Assembly (NCBI GenBank): GCA_903915625.1
Contig: CAIWTN010000111.1
Coordinates: 1-55,481, forward strand
DNA: 55,481 nucleotides
From: an uncultured Pseudomonadota bacterium
GTDB taxonomy: Bacteria > Bdellovibrionota_B > Oligoflexia > Oligoflexales > CAIYRB01
Direction of reading: 5' to 3'
Part shown: positions 54,209 to 55,481 of the stretch, one piece after another
Layout of the letters: each line of letters opens with the position of its first letter
How positions within the stretch are numbered: the stretch's first letter is position 1
Translations under genes and position numbers: made by a program
The notes under the pieces: model-generated
Told to the model about the DNA's origin: nothing
The model's input: only the letters and a program-made list of their open reading frames with translations
Databases searched by the model: none

Positions 54209-55393
54209 TCAAAGTCCCCTGACTCGCAGCGGATACACCTGATCTGCCCTCACGCCTACCGCTACGAATGGTTGAACGATAGACAAAATATCTGGTGACC
54301 GTGCGCAAGGTTTGCCGCCCAAGACAGTGCTCAGCTTCGCCTTATCTATGGACAGTACGCCAACGGAGAGCAAGCCTTGTGCGTCGTGCGCGTACACAGC
54401 ATAGGGCATGCTACAGCTATCTATATACTCGATCTGTAAGACTGCACGGTCAGCCCGATAAGCCAGGTTTAAGGAGCTAGGCGCGCTTAGCTGGAGAGCT
54501 TCGTTGGCGGCAGGCGTGATCGGTAGCAGAGCTGTTTGACTAGGCAAGTTAAGAGCTGCCTCAGCAGTCCTCACCCAGATGGGCTTAGCTAGTTCAGAAG
54601 GACAATGCACATTGGGAAAGCGCGCCACCAACATGCCGATATGCGCCTCGCCGCTAGCCGAAGAGCCCAAGACGACTCCAAGTGGAGCCTCGTTACATTG
54701 ACGTTGATACTCCAAGCTAAGCCCCGACGCATTCGCTGACAGCGAGCGCACCGGCGCCAATTGCAGGGAAAACACGCGTGCCAGCGACTTAGACCGATCT
54801 GGCAACGGCCGAACGCTAAAGTCTCCGCTGTGACCGAGAACCTTCAAATGATGAGGCTTCGGCGCCGCTAAACAAGAGATAGTCCGCTCGCGACTGGCGA
54901 CGTCCTCAATCATGGCAATTTCCAATTGGTGACGACCTACGCGGTGGACTAGCGTACCCAGATCACGACCACAACGACGGGTATAGACCGCAAACAAGTC
55001 ACGCTTTGAGCCACTTGCGGCTAAACGCACTTCCTCGACAGGAACTGCCGTCACTCGCATGCCTGCGTTCACAGCCATGGGAGCGATCTTCTTGAAAGAC
55101 CTAGTAGCTAAGAACTCAACGCCGACTTCTACAGTCTCAGGCATCGAAGTGCACAAGACGGAGGCCTCGGTGACTGCCGCCGCAACCTCCATGACTCCAG
55201 ACTTTTTATCTTCGAGGGCCACTAGGCCGTAATACTTGCTACCGCAGGGCAATGTAACCTGCAGCCGCAGGATCTCGCCTGCGTACCCTTGCGGAATCGC
55301 CGGACGGAGCTGCAACTTCGGCATTGCCGCGTTAGCACTGCTCGCCCAAAATCCCAACACCACCACAAATCCAGTCAATTTAGGCAGTCGCAT
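54209..55393 (-). CDS. Exported protein of four ~92-residue repeats, each with a cysteine pair
   Basis: 394 residues from the ATG at 55393 (AGGTGA upstream; signal peptide GFVVVLGFWASSANA). The frame is open to 55468. Cysteines occur only as 50/81, 141/174, 233/264 and 327/363: four pairs with internal spacings of 31-36 and repeat-to-repeat spacings of 91-94. Each unit begins with a hydrophobic strand before Cys (LQVTLPC, AVYTRRC, LEYQRQC, IEYIDSC) and is followed by a strand after the second. Unrecognised, probably disulfide-bonded beta-sandwich modules in the periplasm. Confidence 0.7.
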   Translation of the reverse strand: MRLPKLTGFVVVLGFWASSANAAMPKLQLRPAIPQGYAGEILRLQVTLPCGSKYYGLVALEDKKSGVMEVAAAVTEASVLCTSMPETVEVGVEFLATRSFKKIAPMAVNAGMRVTAVPVEEVRLAASGSKRDLFAVYTRRCGRDLGTLVHRVGRHQLEIAMIEDVASRERTISCLAAPKPHHLKVLGHSGDFSVRPLPDRSKSLARVFSLQLAPVRSLSANASGLSLEYQRQCNEAPLGVVLGSSASGEAHIGMLVARFPNVHCPSELAKPIWVRTAEAALNLPSQTALLPITPAANEALQLSAPSSLNLAYRADRAVLQIEYIDSCSMPYAVYAHDAQGLLSVGVLSIDKAKLSTVLGGKPCARSPDILSIVQPFVAVGVRADQVYPLRVRGL

Positions 55394-55481
55394 ACAGTCA
55401 CCTGCATGGCAAGAAAGGGGAGATATGACTCGAATTCCTGATTCTAATGATTTTATAATAAAAAGCAATTTTTATTAATAA

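Noticed and set aside
1-55481. CRISPR arrays, IS elements, integrases, prophage genes
   Set aside because: No regularly spaced direct repeats, transposase motifs or att-like duplications were seen.

Overview
The window looks like a chromosomal segment of a Gram-negative bacterium with roughly balanced base composition. It has a System I cytochrome c maturation set, signal-peptide lipoproteins with Cys lipoboxes, a TraF/PorV-like barrel protein, Hsp33, PhoBR/Pst and class A RNase P RNA. The many TTG/GTG starts, the many lineage-specific lipoproteins and a RelA/SpoT-like protein of a type I associate with former Deltaproteobacteria suggest Bdellovibrionota/Oligoflexia or a relative. That assignment is inference; there is no rRNA in the window. 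I see no tRNA, CRISPR, IS element, phage or integration signature.

Layout. 1-2.4 kb: a truncated M48 metallopeptidase lipoprotein, a 57-residue membrane protein too short for routine ORF calling, and a transglutaminase-like lipoprotein. 2.4-10.8 kb (minus strand): a TMTC-like membrane/TPR protein, then the phosphate regulon pstS-pstC-pstA-pstB-phoB-phoR, without phoU. 11-13.5 kb: a lipoprotein with lytic-transglycosylase-like and amidase-like segments, and small unknown genes. 13.5-18.8 kb (plus strand): a large exported protein, possibly a degenerate CehA/PHP relative, overlapping a nucleoside-salvage operon (pyrimidine-nucleoside phosphorylase, purine-nucleoside phosphorylase, hypoxanthine phosphoribosyltransferase). 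18.8-26.7 kb: small unknowns, an SRPBCC protein, KhpA, NagZ, a CorC-type transporter, YbeY, TrmB, the RNase P RNA with a clear promoter, an SDR oxidoreductase and an RNHCP protein.

26.7-35.7 kb: a lipoprotein, the operon ccmABCDE-tlpA (ccmD is only 57 residues), a TraF/PorV-like outer-membrane protein, a beta-propeller protein and its partner, a small exported protein and a second TlpA-like thioredoxin. 35.8-43 kb (plus strand): the RelA/SpoT-like protein, a cysteine desulfurase, a ComF-type phosphoribosyltransferase, MutS, and a DksA-like protein with a Lys/Ala/Pro-rich N-terminus. 43-50.8 kb: two more lipoproteins, FtsB, a UvrD/PcrA helicase, GlmS and a GlmU shortened at its C-terminus. 51-55.5 kb: a HEAT-repeat protein, a VOC protein, Hsp33, alanine racemase and an exported protein made of four ~92-residue units, each with a cysteine pair.

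Together these are mostly housekeeping envelope, cell-wall, nucleotide-salvage and stress functions interleaved with exported proteins of unknown function. The best candidates for something undescribed are the RelA/SpoT-like protein (35.8 kb), the four-repeat cysteine-pair protein (54.2 kb), the putative degenerate CehA-like protein fused to the salvage operon (13.5 kb) and the two-part peptidoglycan-related lipoprotein (11 kb). No tools were run; all family names come from reading motifs.
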